A DNA stretch of 64,000 nt from Heyndrickxia oleronia (GTDB taxonomy: Bacteria; Bacillota; Bacilli; Bacillales; Bacillaceae_C): positions 956,001 through 1,020,000 of the forward strand of contig NZ_CP065424.1 of the NCBI RefSeq assembly GCF_017809215.1, given 5' to 3'. The translations under genes and the position numbers were made by a program. Within the stretch, counting starts at the first letter, position 1; each line of letters opens with the position of its first letter. The notes below the pieces were generated by a model that saw only the letters and a list, made by a program, of their open reading frames with translations, ran no database searches and was not told where the DNA came from. Below, piece after piece: positions 53,055 to 62,063 of this stretch.

Positions 53055-54040
53055 AAATAGGAATCATTAGTTTTGCACATATGCACGCTATAACTTATGC
53101 CAATTATGTCCAGGAACATCCAAATGCTGAATTATCTTATATTTGGGATGAGGATGAAAAACGTGGGAAAGAAATGGCTACAAAGTTTCATTGTGTTTAT
53201 ATAAGCGATATTCATTCTTTTTTGAAAACGGATATTGAAGCGGTCATTATTTGTTCGGAAAATGCCAAACATAAAGAGCATGTCGTTTATGCGGCTGAGG
53301 CAAACAAGCATATTTTATGTGAGAAACCGCTCGCAACTGAAATTAGTGATGCAAAAGAGATGATTCAAGCCTGTGAACAGGCGGGTGTCATCCTTCAAGT
53401 GGCCTATCCAGTTCGCTTTGCTCCTGCTGTAGTAAAGGCGAAGGAAATAATTGATCAAGGCGATATTGGGGAAGTAATTGCAATCAGCGGGACCAATCAT
53501 GGACAAATGCCTGGTGGATGGTTTATCGAAAAAGCTCTTTCTGGAGGTGGTGCAGCAACAGACCATATCGTTCATATAATGGATGTCATTCGTTGGATTT
53601 TAAAGGACGAGGTAAAGAATGTATATGCTGAGTTTGATACAAGATTTTATGATATTGACGTAGAGGATTGTGGCATAGTCACACTTGAGCTTAAATCTGG
53701 TGTCATCGTTTCCATTGATCCGAGCTGGTCGAGACCGAAAACATTTCCTACTTGGGGTGATGTTACAATCCGCTTTATTGGCACAAAAGGAAATCTATAT
53801 GTGGATGCTTTCAAGCAGCATGCTACCTATTTTAATGATCATGATGGTAAAATACAGCATTTACCGTTAGCAGAGGATATGGATGAAAAACTGATCAATG
53901 ATTTTATATCCTGTGTCCAAGAACAAAGAGAGCCATCCATCACTGGATTGGATGGACTTCGCACATTAGAAGTTGTAAAAGCGGCTTATGAATCCAACCA
54001 AAAAAAACAGGTCGTTCGTTTAGAAACTATATATAGTTGA
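53051..54040 (+). CDS. Gfo/Idh/MocA-family sugar dehydrogenase (second)
   Basis: The 329-residue product reads MKIGIISFAHMHA at the Rossmann turn, a variant without the usual GxGxxG. EKP is present (HILCEKPLATE), as is GGGAATDHIVHIMDVIRW for substrate binding. Probably NAD(P)-dependent oxidation of a sugar hydroxyl. AAAAGGAG lies 10 nt before ATG 53051; ATG 53045 (adding MS) is the alternative. Overlaps the preceding gene, so the two are coupled. Confidence 0.85.
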   Translation: MKIGIISFAHMHAITYANYVQEHPNAELSYIWDEDEKRGKEMATKFHCVYISDIHSFLKTDIEAVIICSENAKHKEHVVYAAEANKHILCEKPLATEISDAKEMIQACEQAGVILQVAYPVRFAPAVVKAKEIIDQGDIGEVIAISGTNHGQMPGGWFIEKALSGGGAATDHIVHIMDVIRWILKDEVKNVYAEFDTRFYDIDVEDCGIVTLELKSGVIVSIDPSWSRPKTFPTWGDVTIRFIGTKGNLYVDAFKQHATYFNDHDGKIQHLPLAEDMDEKLINDFISCVQEQREPSITGLDGLRTLEVVKAAYESNQKKQVVRLETIYS

Positions 54041-54053
54041 AAGGGGAAGGGAT

Positions 54054-55118
54054 ATGTCAAAAAAACTAAAAATAGGTGTGATCGGCACAGGTTCAATTTC
54101 AGATTCACATCTTCGCTCTTATCAAAATAATGAAAATGCTGATATTTATGCTATATGTGACTTTAATGAAGAAAGAGCAAAGGCAAAGGCTGCAGCTTTT
54201 CAGGCAGAAAAAACGTATACGAATCATTTAGATCTTTTAAAAGATGCTGAACTAGACGCGGTGAGTATTTGTACATGGAATAATACACATGCTGAAATTG
54301 CTATTGATGCTTTGAATGCCGGTAAACATGTATTAGTGGAAAAACCATTAACGACAAGTGTTGAAAAAGCATTAAAGGTTGAAGAAGCAGTGAAACGGAG
54401 TGGGAAAAACCTGCAGGTTGGTTTTGTAAGAAGATATGCAACGAATACGAAAATCATAAAAAATTTTATTGATCATGGTGAATTAGGTGAAATTTACTTT
54501 GCAAAAGCGACTTGTATTCGAAGATTAGGAAACCCGGGTGGTTGGTTTGCTGATAAAGAAAGATCAGGTGGCGGTCCATTAATCGATATAGGTGTTCATG
54601 TGATTGATATTCTTTGGTATTTGATGGGCTGTCCAAAAGTTAAATCAATTAGCGGAAATACGTATTCGAAGTTAGGGAACCGGTCGAATATAGAAAATCT
54701 ATCATTCTACAAAGCAGCAGACTATGATCCTAGTAAAAATAATGTAGAGGATATGGCAAACGCGATGATTCGCTTTGAAAATGGAGCGTCGATGTTAGTC
54801 GATGTAAGTTTCACTCTCCATGCGAAAAAGGATGAAATCGCGGTCAAGCTTTTTGGAACAAAGGGCGGAGCTGAAATTGAACCAGAGCTCTCCATTATTT
54901 CAGAAAAACATAATACAATTTTGAATATCACTCCACAGGTTGACAATCTATCCTTTGATTTTGTCAAAGGCTTTCAAAACGAAATTGATCATTTTGTCAA
55001 TGTATGTTTAGGGGAAAAAGAAACATTAAGTCCAGTCCAGCATGGAGTAGAAATGATGAAAATATTATGTGGAATATATGAATCAAGTGAAAAAGGGAAA
55101 GAAATCTATTTTAATTAA
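54054..55118 (+). CDS. Gfo/Idh/MocA-family sugar dehydrogenase (third)
   Basis: The 354-residue product has a regular KIGVIGTGSISDSHLRSY Rossmann motif, EKP in HVLVEKPLTTS, and GGGPLIDIGVHVIDILWYLMG. It is longer than its two neighbours by a loop around residues 200-230. It ends the locus, and a terminator follows at 55172. Three adjacent paralogs of differing active sites suggest sequential redox steps or subunits rather than recent duplication. Confidence 0.87.
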   Translation: MSKKLKIGVIGTGSISDSHLRSYQNNENADIYAICDFNEERAKAKAAAFQAEKTYTNHLDLLKDAELDAVSICTWNNTHAEIAIDALNAGKHVLVEKPLTTSVEKALKVEEAVKRSGKNLQVGFVRRYATNTKIIKNFIDHGELGEIYFAKATCIRRLGNPGGWFADKERSGGGPLIDIGVHVIDILWYLMGCPKVKSISGNTYSKLGNRSNIENLSFYKAADYDPSKNNVEDMANAMIRFENGASMLVDVSFTLHAKKDEIAVKLFGTKGGAEIEPELSIISEKHNTILNITPQVDNLSFDFVKGFQNEIDHFVNVCLGEKETLSPVQHGVEMMKILCGIYESSEKGKEIYFN

Positions 55119-55171
55119 TCTTCAACCTATTTAATTAAATAGGGGATATAGAAAAAGCCACAAAAAAGAAC

Positions 55172-55214
55172 AAGGCTGTACGAAAGAGATTCAACTTTCG
55201 ACAGTCTTCTTTAT
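55172..55214 (+). terminator. Terminator of the ABC-sugar locus
   Basis: AAGGCTGT and ACAGTCTT plus inner CGAAAG/CTTTCG form a two-part stem with an 8-nt loop, followed by CTTTATTTT. The rest of 55119-55375 holds nothing I can assign. Confidence 0.75.
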
Positions 55215-55375
55215 TTTAGTTTTCATTCACTTCTAAAGGTGGAGTCAGTCCCGCAATGTCCAATGCCAGCATCTATTTGAGGTGGTTGCTCTTTTTCTGC
55301 CGACCAAAATACCTGCAAAATAGGTAAAGTTATACTACAATTAAAGAAAGGATAAGAATAGAAAGGAAGATATTA

Positions 55376-56134
55376 TTGGACAATCAAGCCATTCATCCAG
55401 ATATCCGCTTAATCGCACTCGACATGGACGGAACCTTACTTACTAATCAACAAGAAGTATCAAAAGAAAATAAAGAAGCCATTTCAAGAGCAAAGGAAAT
55501 GGGAATACATATTGTCTTAACGACTGGTAGAAACTTTACGACCGCTCATCCATATGCAGAGGAGTTGAAACTAGATTCTTATATGGTAACAGTGAATGGA
55601 GGAGAAATATGGGATCCTTCATGTGAATTAATAGAAAGAAATTTTCTCCAAATAGACGATGTACAAAGAATGTGGGAATTAGCTAAACAATACAAAACCT
55701 ATTTCTGGGCAATTACTCCTGAGCATATTTATCGAGAAGGATTCCCTAATGAAATGGATATTTCAGAGCATAAATGGTTAAAATTTGGTTTTGATGTTAA
55801 AGATGATGTCATTCGTCACACTTTATTAGAAGAACTAACGAACCGAAAACTTCAAGTAACCAATTCTAGTCCGACGAATCTAGAGGTAAATCCTTACGGA
55901 GTGAGTAAAGCGAGAGGCTTAGAAAAGGTTTGTTCTAGGATCGGGATTACAATGGAAAATGTGATGGCTATGGGAGATAGTCTGAATGATAGCTCAATGA
56001 TCACAAAAGCGGGTGTAGGTGTGGCGATGGGAAATGCCCAAGAAAAGGTGAAGGAGATGGCTAATTGGGTAACGGCTACAAATGAGGACCACGGTGTAGC
56101 AAAAGCAATTCAGCATTGGGTGTTCAATAAGTGA
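55376..56134 (+). CDS. Cof-type HAD-superfamily sugar phosphatase
   Basis: The 252-residue product has motif I IALDMDGTLLTNQ, motif II LTTGRN, a C2B cap, the conserved Lys region GVSKARGLEKV and motif IV MAMGDSLNDSSMI. These cytoplasmic enzymes dephosphorylate sugar phosphates. Start is TTG at 55376 after AAAGGAAG. The broken gene at 35790 is a paralog. It lies between the two amino-sugar loci; its substrate is undetermined. Confidence 0.87.
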   Translation: MDNQAIHPDIRLIALDMDGTLLTNQQEVSKENKEAISRAKEMGIHIVLTTGRNFTTAHPYAEELKLDSYMVTVNGGEIWDPSCELIERNFLQIDDVQRMWELAKQYKTYFWAITPEHIYREGFPNEMDISEHKWLKFGFDVKDDVIRHTLLEELTNRKLQVTNSSPTNLEVNPYGVSKARGLEKVCSRIGITMENVMAMGDSLNDSSMITKAGVGVAMGNAQEKVKEMANWVTATNEDHGVAKAIQHWVFNK

Positions 56135-56186
56135 TTGCACGTTATAAAATCCATCTTTACTAATAAATGCTAGTTTGAACAAGGAA

Positions 56187-56212
56187 ATAGCGTCCTTTAA
56201 TGAGGACGCTAT
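56187..56212. terminator. Stem-loop between convergent genes
   Basis: ATAGCGTCCT and AGGACGCTAT form a perfect 10-bp stem with a 6-nt loop between the HAD gene (plus) and the RpiR gene (minus). The T-run is weak on both strands; it probably serves as a bidirectional terminator. Confidence 0.6.
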
Positions 56213-56233
56213 CTATTGTTCAGCATGTATTTA

Positions 56234-57046
56234 TTATTTCGATTGATTTAAGTGTGATAAATTAGAAATGATTGATATGGTTTGTCTATATGTTTTATTC
56301 CGCTCAGGATCTTGAAGGAAATGTGCAGTAATTCGATCAATTAAAAATAATGCACTTAAGTCCAGACCCGGAGAGAAGTAACCATTTCTTATTGGGTGTA
56401 TTGTCCATAGTACCTCGTGTGAAAGCGCAGTGAGTGGTGTATCACCGTAGGCGGTGAAAGAGACAATTTTTACTCCATTTTCTCTTGCTTTTTCAAGTGA
56501 TACTAAAAGGTCTCTTGTTTGTCCAGAACGAGAAAATGTAAGTAATAGATCCCCTTCCTTTAATAATCCACTCCTAATTACCATCAAATGAGGGTCGGTA
56601 ACCGCTTCGGAAGCAAACCCCATCCGACTTAAACGGTAGTTTAATTCTTGAGATGCTAAACCGGAACTACCTAATCCATAAATGAAAATCCGATTAGCTT
56701 CTTCGATTAATGATAGAACACGTGAAAAGGATTCTTTTCCAGATAAAGACTGTATATCTTGAAACATTTCTTTATATTGATTCTGTAATGTTTCGTCAAT
56801 GTCATCGCTTTTTGCTGCATGATTTTGCCTAGCAAGCTTTAATTTGAGTTCTACAAAATTACGACAAGATACTTTTTTAGCAAATCTTGTAATTGACGCA
56901 ACAGAAACTCCTGTTTTACTAGCAATATCTTTAATATGGCTATGGGACGCTTCATCTGGTGATGCTAAGAGGTAATCTGCAATTTGCCTTTCTTTATCTG
57001 AAAAGGAAGAGTATCTAGATTGAATATCCTCTAATAGTGAAGACAC
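56234..57046 (-). CDS. RpiR-family regulator of the PTS-NanE locus
   Basis: The 270-residue product has an HTH_6 domain (DKERQIADYLLASPDEA, KTGVSVASITRFAKKV) and a SIS domain (IFIYGLGSSGLASQELNYR, TFSRSGQTRDLLVSL). GTG start at 57046 has AAAGGAG upstream. It is the last gene of the minus-strand PTS-nanE unit, 31 nt after nanE. It probably senses ManNAc-6-P or GlcNAc-6-P and binds the palindrome at 59317. Confidence 0.88.
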   Translation of the reverse strand: MSSLLEDIQSRYSSFSDKERQIADYLLASPDEASHSHIKDIASKTGVSVASITRFAKKVSCRNFVELKLKLARQNHAAKSDDIDETLQNQYKEMFQDIQSLSGKESFSRVLSLIEEANRIFIYGLGSSGLASQELNYRLSRMGFASEAVTDPHLMVIRSGLLKEGDLLLTFSRSGQTRDLLVSLEKARENGVKIVSFTAYGDTPLTALSHEVLWTIHPIRNGYFSPGLDLSALFLIDRITAHFLQDPERNKTYRQTISIISNLSHLNQSK

Positions 57047-57077
57047 TTATAGCTCCTTTCTCCTTCGAAAAACAGCG

Positions 57078-57761
57078 TTATCCCTTTTTTATGACTTCAA
57101 TAAATCGAGCGGTTATTTGCTGTGGTCTTGAAATGGCACCACCGACAACAACTGAATATGCTCCTAAATCCAATACCTGCTTAGCCATTTCTGGTGTGAT
57201 AATATTACCTTCTGCAATGACAGGAATGGAAACGGATTGAAGGACTTTTTTTATAAAGTGAAACTCATTATCATATAGTTTACAACCTTTTGTTTCATTT
57301 GTGTATCCATATAGAGTAGTTGAGACACAGTCGAATCCAAGTTTTTCAGCATTCACAGCATCTTCAATCGTAGAAATATCAGCCATCAATTGAACATGTG
57401 GTCCCTTTTTTCTTATATATGAAACCAATTCTTCTAGTGTTTCTCCCTGCGGTCGTTTCCGGAGAGTTGCATCAAGTGCAATCATCTCACAACCAGTTTC
57501 TAGTAAAAGATTTGCCTCGCGCTTTGTTGCAGTAATAAACACATCGCTATCGGAATAATCCTGTTTAATAATACCGATGACAGGTAATTTTACCTCTTGT
57601 TTTATCGCAATGATATCTTCCTTCGAGTTAGCACGAATCCCAGCAGCACCGCCTTGCTGTGCTGCTAACGCCATTTTTGCCATAATAAATGAGCTATGAA
57701 GTGGTTCGTCTGGAAGTGCTTGGCAAGAAGCAACAAGCCCTTTTTTTATGGTTTCTAACAT
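57078..57761 (-). CDS. nanE: N-acetylmannosamine-6-phosphate 2-epimerase NanE (copy 2)
   Basis: The 227-residue TIM barrel shows [78 protein letters not shown] and [12 protein letters not shown]. It converts ManNAc-6-P, presumably made by the PTS encoded upstream, to GlcNAc-6-P. ATG at 57761 follows the EIICB stop by 3 nt, so coupling is likely although the ribosome binding site is weak. It is clearly divergent from copy 1 at 44324. Confidence 0.92.
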   Translation of the reverse strand: MLETIKKGLVASCQALPDEPLHSSFIMAKMALAAQQGGAAGIRANSKEDIIAIKQEVKLPVIGIIKQDYSDSDVFITATKREANLLLETGCEMIALDATLRKRPQGETLEELVSYIRKKGPHVQLMADISTIEDAVNAEKLGFDCVSTTLYGYTNETKGCKLYDNEFHFIKKVLQSVSIPVIAEGNIITPEMAKQVLDLGAYSVVVGGAISRPQQITARFIEVIKKG

Positions 57762-57764
57762 CAA

Positions 57765-59300
57765 TTATTCGCCTACCATTTCTTCTATTTCATTTTTAAT
57801 TATAGTTACATCAGGTCCATAAATAACTTGAATTCCTTTTCCCTTTGAAAGAACTCCTTTTGCCCCTGTTTTCTTCAGCATGTTTTCATCAACAGCTGTT
57901 TCATTTTTTACCGTTACACGTAAGCGAGTAGCGCAGCAATCAACATTTTCTAAATTCTCTTTCCCGCCTAATGCTTCTACAATCACTTGTGCACGTTCAC
58001 TTTTATTATTGATAGATACTACTGCTTCACCTTCTTCTTCACGACCAGGTGTTTTAAAGTTGAATTTTTTAATAAAGAAAGTAAAAGTGAAGAAGTAAAG
58101 GAAGAACCAAATGATACCAACTACAGGTACGAGTACCCAATTAGTTTTCGCATTTCCTTGTAATATTCCGAATAAAATAAAATCAATGAAGCCTCCAGAG
58201 AAAGTTTGACCAATCGTAATATGAAGAATATGTGCAATCATAAATGCCAATCCATCAAAAAATGCATGTAATACATAAAGAAATGGTGCGACAAATAGGA
58301 AAGAAAATTCAAGTGGTTCGGTAATTCCTGTAAGGAAAGAGGTCAAGGCCGCTGAACCCATTAAACCTGCCACAATCTTTTTCTTTTCGGGTTTTGCTGT
58401 GCGATAAATTGCATAGGCTGCACCCACTAATCCAAACATCATTGTAATAAAACGTCCAGACATAAAACGGGATGTTCCAATGTAAAATTCTTTTGTATCT
58501 GGATCTGCTAATTGAGCAAAGAAAATTCGCTGTGTTCCTTCAATGAGATGACCATCTACTACGAGTGATCCCCCAAGACTTGTTGTCCAAAATGGCATAT
58601 AAAAAATATGATGTAAGCCAAAAGGCCCTAATAAACGAAGGACAAAGCCATAAATAAATGTTCCTATATAGCCAGTTGCTTCGACTAAACCACCCATTTT
58701 AAAAATTCCGCTTTGAATAAATGGCCATACAATAAATAGAACAACACCTAGAATAATTGCAGCAAACGAAGAAATAATTGGTACAAATCGTGAACCACTA
58801 AAGAAGCCTAAGAATGGTGGTAGCTGGGTTTTATTAAAGCGATTATGAAGCCATGCAGCTACAATACCGACTACAACTCCCCCAAACACACCCGTTTCTA
58901 ATGACTGGATACCAAGGACCATTCCTTGACCAGCTGCTGCAGGATTCTCAATATTAATTTTTCCTGTAATTGTAAGAAGTGCAGACATTGTCGCATTCAT
59001 TACTAAAAAGGCAAGGACTCCAGCTAAACCCGCTGTACCTTTATCAGATTTTGCTAATCCTACCGCAAGTCCAACAGCAAAAAGTAAAGCAAGATTTGCA
59101 AATACAATGTTTCCAGCACTAGACATAATCGTAAATACACCTTGAAGCCATGATACATCTAAAAATGGATAGGCTTTAATTGTATTAGGATTGGATAGTG
59201 CTCCTCCAATTCCTAGTAAAAGGCCGGCTGCTGGTAATACAGCAATCGGTAACATAAATGATTTACCAAATTGTTGCGCCTTTTCAAAGAAACTATTCAT
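57765..59300 (-). CDS. PTS EIICB of the glucose/N-acetylglucosamine family
   Basis: The 511-residue product has an EIIC domain (about residues 1-400; FMLPIAVLPAAGLLLGIGGALSNP, FGLHHIFYMPFW, GITEPLEFSFLF) and a C-terminal EIIB with the phospho-Cys motif VDCCATRLRVTVK. The association with NanE and an RpiR regulator makes ManNAc a better guess than glucose. ATG at 59300 is 7 nt after GGAGG. EIIA is provided by the divergent gene at 59418. Confidence 0.87.
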   Translation of the reverse strand: MNSFFEKAQQFGKSFMLPIAVLPAAGLLLGIGGALSNPNTIKAYPFLDVSWLQGVFTIMSSAGNIVFANLALLFAVGLAVGLAKSDKGTAGLAGVLAFLVMNATMSALLTITGKINIENPAAAGQGMVLGIQSLETGVFGGVVVGIVAAWLHNRFNKTQLPPFLGFFSGSRFVPIISSFAAIILGVVLFIVWPFIQSGIFKMGGLVEATGYIGTFIYGFVLRLLGPFGLHHIFYMPFWTTSLGGSLVVDGHLIEGTQRIFFAQLADPDTKEFYIGTSRFMSGRFITMMFGLVGAAYAIYRTAKPEKKKIVAGLMGSAALTSFLTGITEPLEFSFLFVAPFLYVLHAFFDGLAFMIAHILHITIGQTFSGGFIDFILFGILQGNAKTNWVLVPVVGIIWFFLYFFTFTFFIKKFNFKTPGREEEGEAVVSINNKSERAQVIVEALGGKENLENVDCCATRLRVTVKNETAVDENMLKKTGAKGVLSKGKGIQVIYGPDVTIIKNEIEEMVGE

Positions 59301-59316
59301 CATGTTACCTCCTTGG

Positions 59317-59333
59317 ATGAAAATTATTTACAT
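59317..59333. promoter_or_regulatory. Imperfect palindrome, probable RpiR operator
   Basis: ATGAAAATTATTTACAT is a 17-bp palindrome with one mismatch per arm in the divergent region between EIICB and EIIA genes, 17 bp from the EIICB start and just downstream of a minus-strand TTGATT-N18-TATACT promoter. The AT-rich TGAAA/TTTCA symmetry is typical of RpiR/MurR sites. Confidence 0.5.
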
Positions 59334-59375
59334 ACACAGTATAAAGTATTACAATATAAAAAATCAACAAAATAA

Positions 59376-59387
59376 TAAACGCTTTCA
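59376..59387. promoter_or_regulatory. CcpA cre site in the divergent PTS promoter region
   Basis: TAAACGCTTTCA (minus strand TGAAAGCGTTTA) agrees closely with the cre consensus. It lies upstream of the minus-strand -35 box and 31 bp before the EIIA start, so it could repress both directions under glucose. Confidence 0.65.
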
Positions 59388-59417
59388 TAATTATAAGAAT
59401 TCGTAGGAGGGATAATG

Positions 59418-59912
59418 ATGTTTAAATCTTTATTTAAAAAAGTGAATCAATCTATTATATTAAATGCGCCACTAGAAGGAACCTTTGTTTTATTAGAGGA
59501 AGTTCCAGATCAAGTATTTTCTGAAAAAATGATGGGCGATGGTGTTGCAATTTTACCTCAAAATAATCGATTGGTATCACCGATAGACGGTGAAGTGGTT
59601 GACGTTTTTCCGACAAAGCATGCGATCTCTCTTCGCTCAAATGAAGGTGCAGAGCTATTAATCCATATGGGCTTAGAGACCGTAAATCTAAAAGGTGAAG
59701 GTTTTGAAATAAACGTAAAAAATGGGGATAAAATAAGTAAGGGAACTCAGCTAGGTATATTTGATATAGAAAAAATAAAAAAACTAGGCTATGAAGTAAT
59801 TACACCAATCATTCTGCTTAATGGCAATCACTATGAAATCAGTCACCGAATTCAACAAGGTGAAGCGGTGAATCATTCTGATCTAATTATGGAGCTTCGT
59901 AAAAAAGGATAA
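59418..59912 (+). CDS. PTS glucose-family EIIA protein (second)
   Basis: A free-standing EIIA of 164 residues with APLEGTFVLLEEVPDQVF, MMGDGVAILP and LLIHMGLETVNLKGEGF, the His in LIHMG being the expected phosphorylation site. ATG at 59418 is 6 nt after AGGAGGG. Divergent from its likely partner EIICB. It and the EIIA at 7090 are paralogs of similar length, each beside an EIICB without EIIA. Confidence 0.88.
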   Translation: MFKSLFKKVNQSIILNAPLEGTFVLLEEVPDQVFSEKMMGDGVAILPQNNRLVSPIDGEVVDVFPTKHAISLRSNEGAELLIHMGLETVNLKGEGFEINVKNGDKISKGTQLGIFDIEKIKKLGYEVITPIILLNGNHYEISHRIQQGEAVNHSDLIMELRKKG

Positions 59913-60032
59913 ACGGAATGAAAGCAGAATTTTAGTTGTTGTAATCTAAAACGGGGAACGTGGTAATAACTATAAGATACTAGGCAAATATACATGGAAT
60001 ATTGATATTCAGCATTTCCTCCATATAGCAAT

Positions 60033-60058
60033 GGGGGGATAATTTCCCCTTTTTATTT
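60033..60058 (+). terminator. Short terminator after the EIIA gene
   Basis: GGGGGGA and TTCCCC form a short GC-rich stem followed by TTTTTATTT. The rest of 59913-60197 shows no gene; AAAGGAGGAGG precedes the next start. Confidence 0.6.
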
Positions 60059-60197
60059 ATGTTTGGCTTGTGATGCTTTGAATCGCAAGAATGTTAGGAG
60101 GAATCTCCTGTTTTCAAAAAAGTGTCATTATATTCATTTCATTTATCGAATATTAATGTTAAATTTTGAATAGTCAAACAAAAGGAGGAGGAATATA

Positions 60198-61880
60198 ATG
60201 AAAAAAATCATCCGAGTCACATCCCTTGTAGCTGCATTGTCAATAACAGCCGTGATGCCCTTTTCTGGAGGACTGTTTCAGGAAAACGCATTTGCTGCTC
60301 AGGACAAAAGCGAATTCACCCCATATTATGGAAATGGTCCAAGCTATATTCAGCCCGAAAACATTGCCCACCTTTTTCCATCACCCCATGCACAATTCAC
60401 AACTCCTGGCTTTGGAAAGGGAAAGATTGCTTTTACAAGTCAGGAAGAAATGATGTCATTCATTAAAAAATTATCTAATAAAAATAAAAATGTTCACTTA
60501 AAGATTCTTGGTCAATCTTTAGAAGGAAGGGATATCCCACTTCTTTTATTTACAAAAGATAACCCGGAAAAAATAAAGAGTAATAAAAAGAAACCATTGA
60601 TCTGGATACAAGGACAAATTCATGGAAATGAGCCTGCTGCTGGAGAATCTACCCTTGTAATGGCTCAAATGATAGCAGAAGGAAAGCTAGGAGATGTGCT
60701 TGATCAAGTGAATATCGCCATCGTTCCGCGTGTAAATCCAGATGGTTCGTATAATTTTAAACGATACATTGCTACGAACCTTGATGCCAATCGTGATTAT
60801 ATAAAAGTGGAATATCCAGAGGTTCAATTAATTAATCAAGCTGTGAATGAGTATCAGCCAGAAGTCGTACTAGATACCCACGAATATACAGTGAACTCGT
60901 CTTTATTAAAGAAATATGGGGATAAGGGTTCGATTGCTTCCTATGATCTGCTCATTTCTCCTGCTAAGAACCTAAATATTCCAGAGCAGCTACGTAAAGC
61001 ATCTGAGGACTTGCTCCTTCCTGAGGTTCAAAAGGTACTTGATAAAGAAAAGCTAACCCATCATGACTATTACACATTAGGTACCAATGATTCCGGAAAA
61101 TTAGTTGCAACTGAAGGAAGTACAGAAGCGAGAATTGGTAGAAATGCTCTAGGATTAAAGAACACACTCACATATTTAATTGAGACACGTGGCATCAATA
61201 TTGGACGTGAGAACTTTGAACGACGCGTCTATGCACAAACTATTGCTCAAACCAATTTTATTAAATCTACGGCAAAACATGCTGATCAAATTAAAAAATT
61301 GGTAAGTACTGCAAGACAAGAAATCGTTGCAAAAGGAAAACAAATCAATGATAATGACAAGATTGTCATTACAAGCGAAAACAAATTGATACCCGATCAA
61401 TTACTTGAAGTAATCGATCTTGCGAAAGGTGAAAGGACAGCTATACCGATTGATTGGAAGGATTCCAATGAAGCCTATGCGACCCTTGAAAGAGAGCGTC
61501 CTACAGCCTATATCATGCCGCCAGCCTACCATGATATTGCGCGTAAACTTGAAATTTTAGGAGTGAAAGTAGAAAAATTAAATAAACCAATGAAACTACA
61601 AATTGAAGGCTTCAAAGTGATTGATAATAAAGTTTCAACAACTCTAGAAAATGGTCACTATACAAATCAAGTAACAACAGAAGTTACAACAAAAGAACAA
61701 ACCTTCCCTAAAGGAAGCTATGTTTTCAACATGTCTCAAGCAAATGCAAACGTCATTGCCATTGCCCTTGAACCAGAATCCATCGACAGCTACGTCACCT
61801 TCAACTTCATCCCTGTTGAGAAGGGGGACGAAATTCCAATATATCGTTATATGAAGGAAGGAAAGCTACCAACGAAATAG
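60198..61880 (+). CDS. Secreted M14-family zinc carboxypeptidase
   Basis: The 560-residue product has a Sec signal peptide (residues about 1-34, ending AFAA) and an M14 catalytic domain: zinc ligands His142 and Glu145 in QIHGNEPAAGE, VPRVNPDGS, NLDANRDY (substrate Asn/Arg), zinc ligand His228 in VLDTHEY and catalytic Glu329 in YLIETRG. A C-terminal domain of about 170 residues follows. It probably trims peptides or cell-wall peptides outside the cell. AAAGGAGGAGG precedes the ATG. Monocistronic, with its own terminator. Confidence 0.9.
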   Translation: MKKIIRVTSLVAALSITAVMPFSGGLFQENAFAAQDKSEFTPYYGNGPSYIQPENIAHLFPSPHAQFTTPGFGKGKIAFTSQEEMMSFIKKLSNKNKNVHLKILGQSLEGRDIPLLLFTKDNPEKIKSNKKKPLIWIQGQIHGNEPAAGESTLVMAQMIAEGKLGDVLDQVNIAIVPRVNPDGSYNFKRYIATNLDANRDYIKVEYPEVQLINQAVNEYQPEVVLDTHEYTVNSSLLKKYGDKGSIASYDLLISPAKNLNIPEQLRKASEDLLLPEVQKVLDKEKLTHHDYYTLGTNDSGKLVATEGSTEARIGRNALGLKNTLTYLIETRGINIGRENFERRVYAQTIAQTNFIKSTAKHADQIKKLVSTARQEIVAKGKQINDNDKIVITSENKLIPDQLLEVIDLAKGERTAIPIDWKDSNEAYATLERERPTAYIMPPAYHDIARKLEILGVKVEKLNKPMKLQIEGFKVIDNKVSTTLENGHYTNQVTTEVTTKEQTFPKGSYVFNMSQANANVIAIALEPESIDSYVTFNFIPVEKGDEIPIYRYMKEGKLPTK

Positions 61881-61885
61881 TTGCG

Positions 61886-61933
61886 AAACACCATTTATGC
61901 ATTTTCTTATGGGTATGCATGAATGGTGTTTTA
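61886..61933 (+). terminator. Terminator after the M14 gene
   Basis: AAACACCATT pairs with AATGGTGTTT, with an inner ATGCAT pairing, followed by T residues. Confidence 0.75.
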
Positions 61934-62063
61934 CTTGTATTATAGGTACCAAACAAATAGCTTAAAGGTATGATTAGTAATAAACAAATATAAGGGAGTC
62001 AATCATTCTTTATGTTATAGTGAAATGGAAAAAAGAAAATTTCAACCCAGAGAAGGTTTTAAC

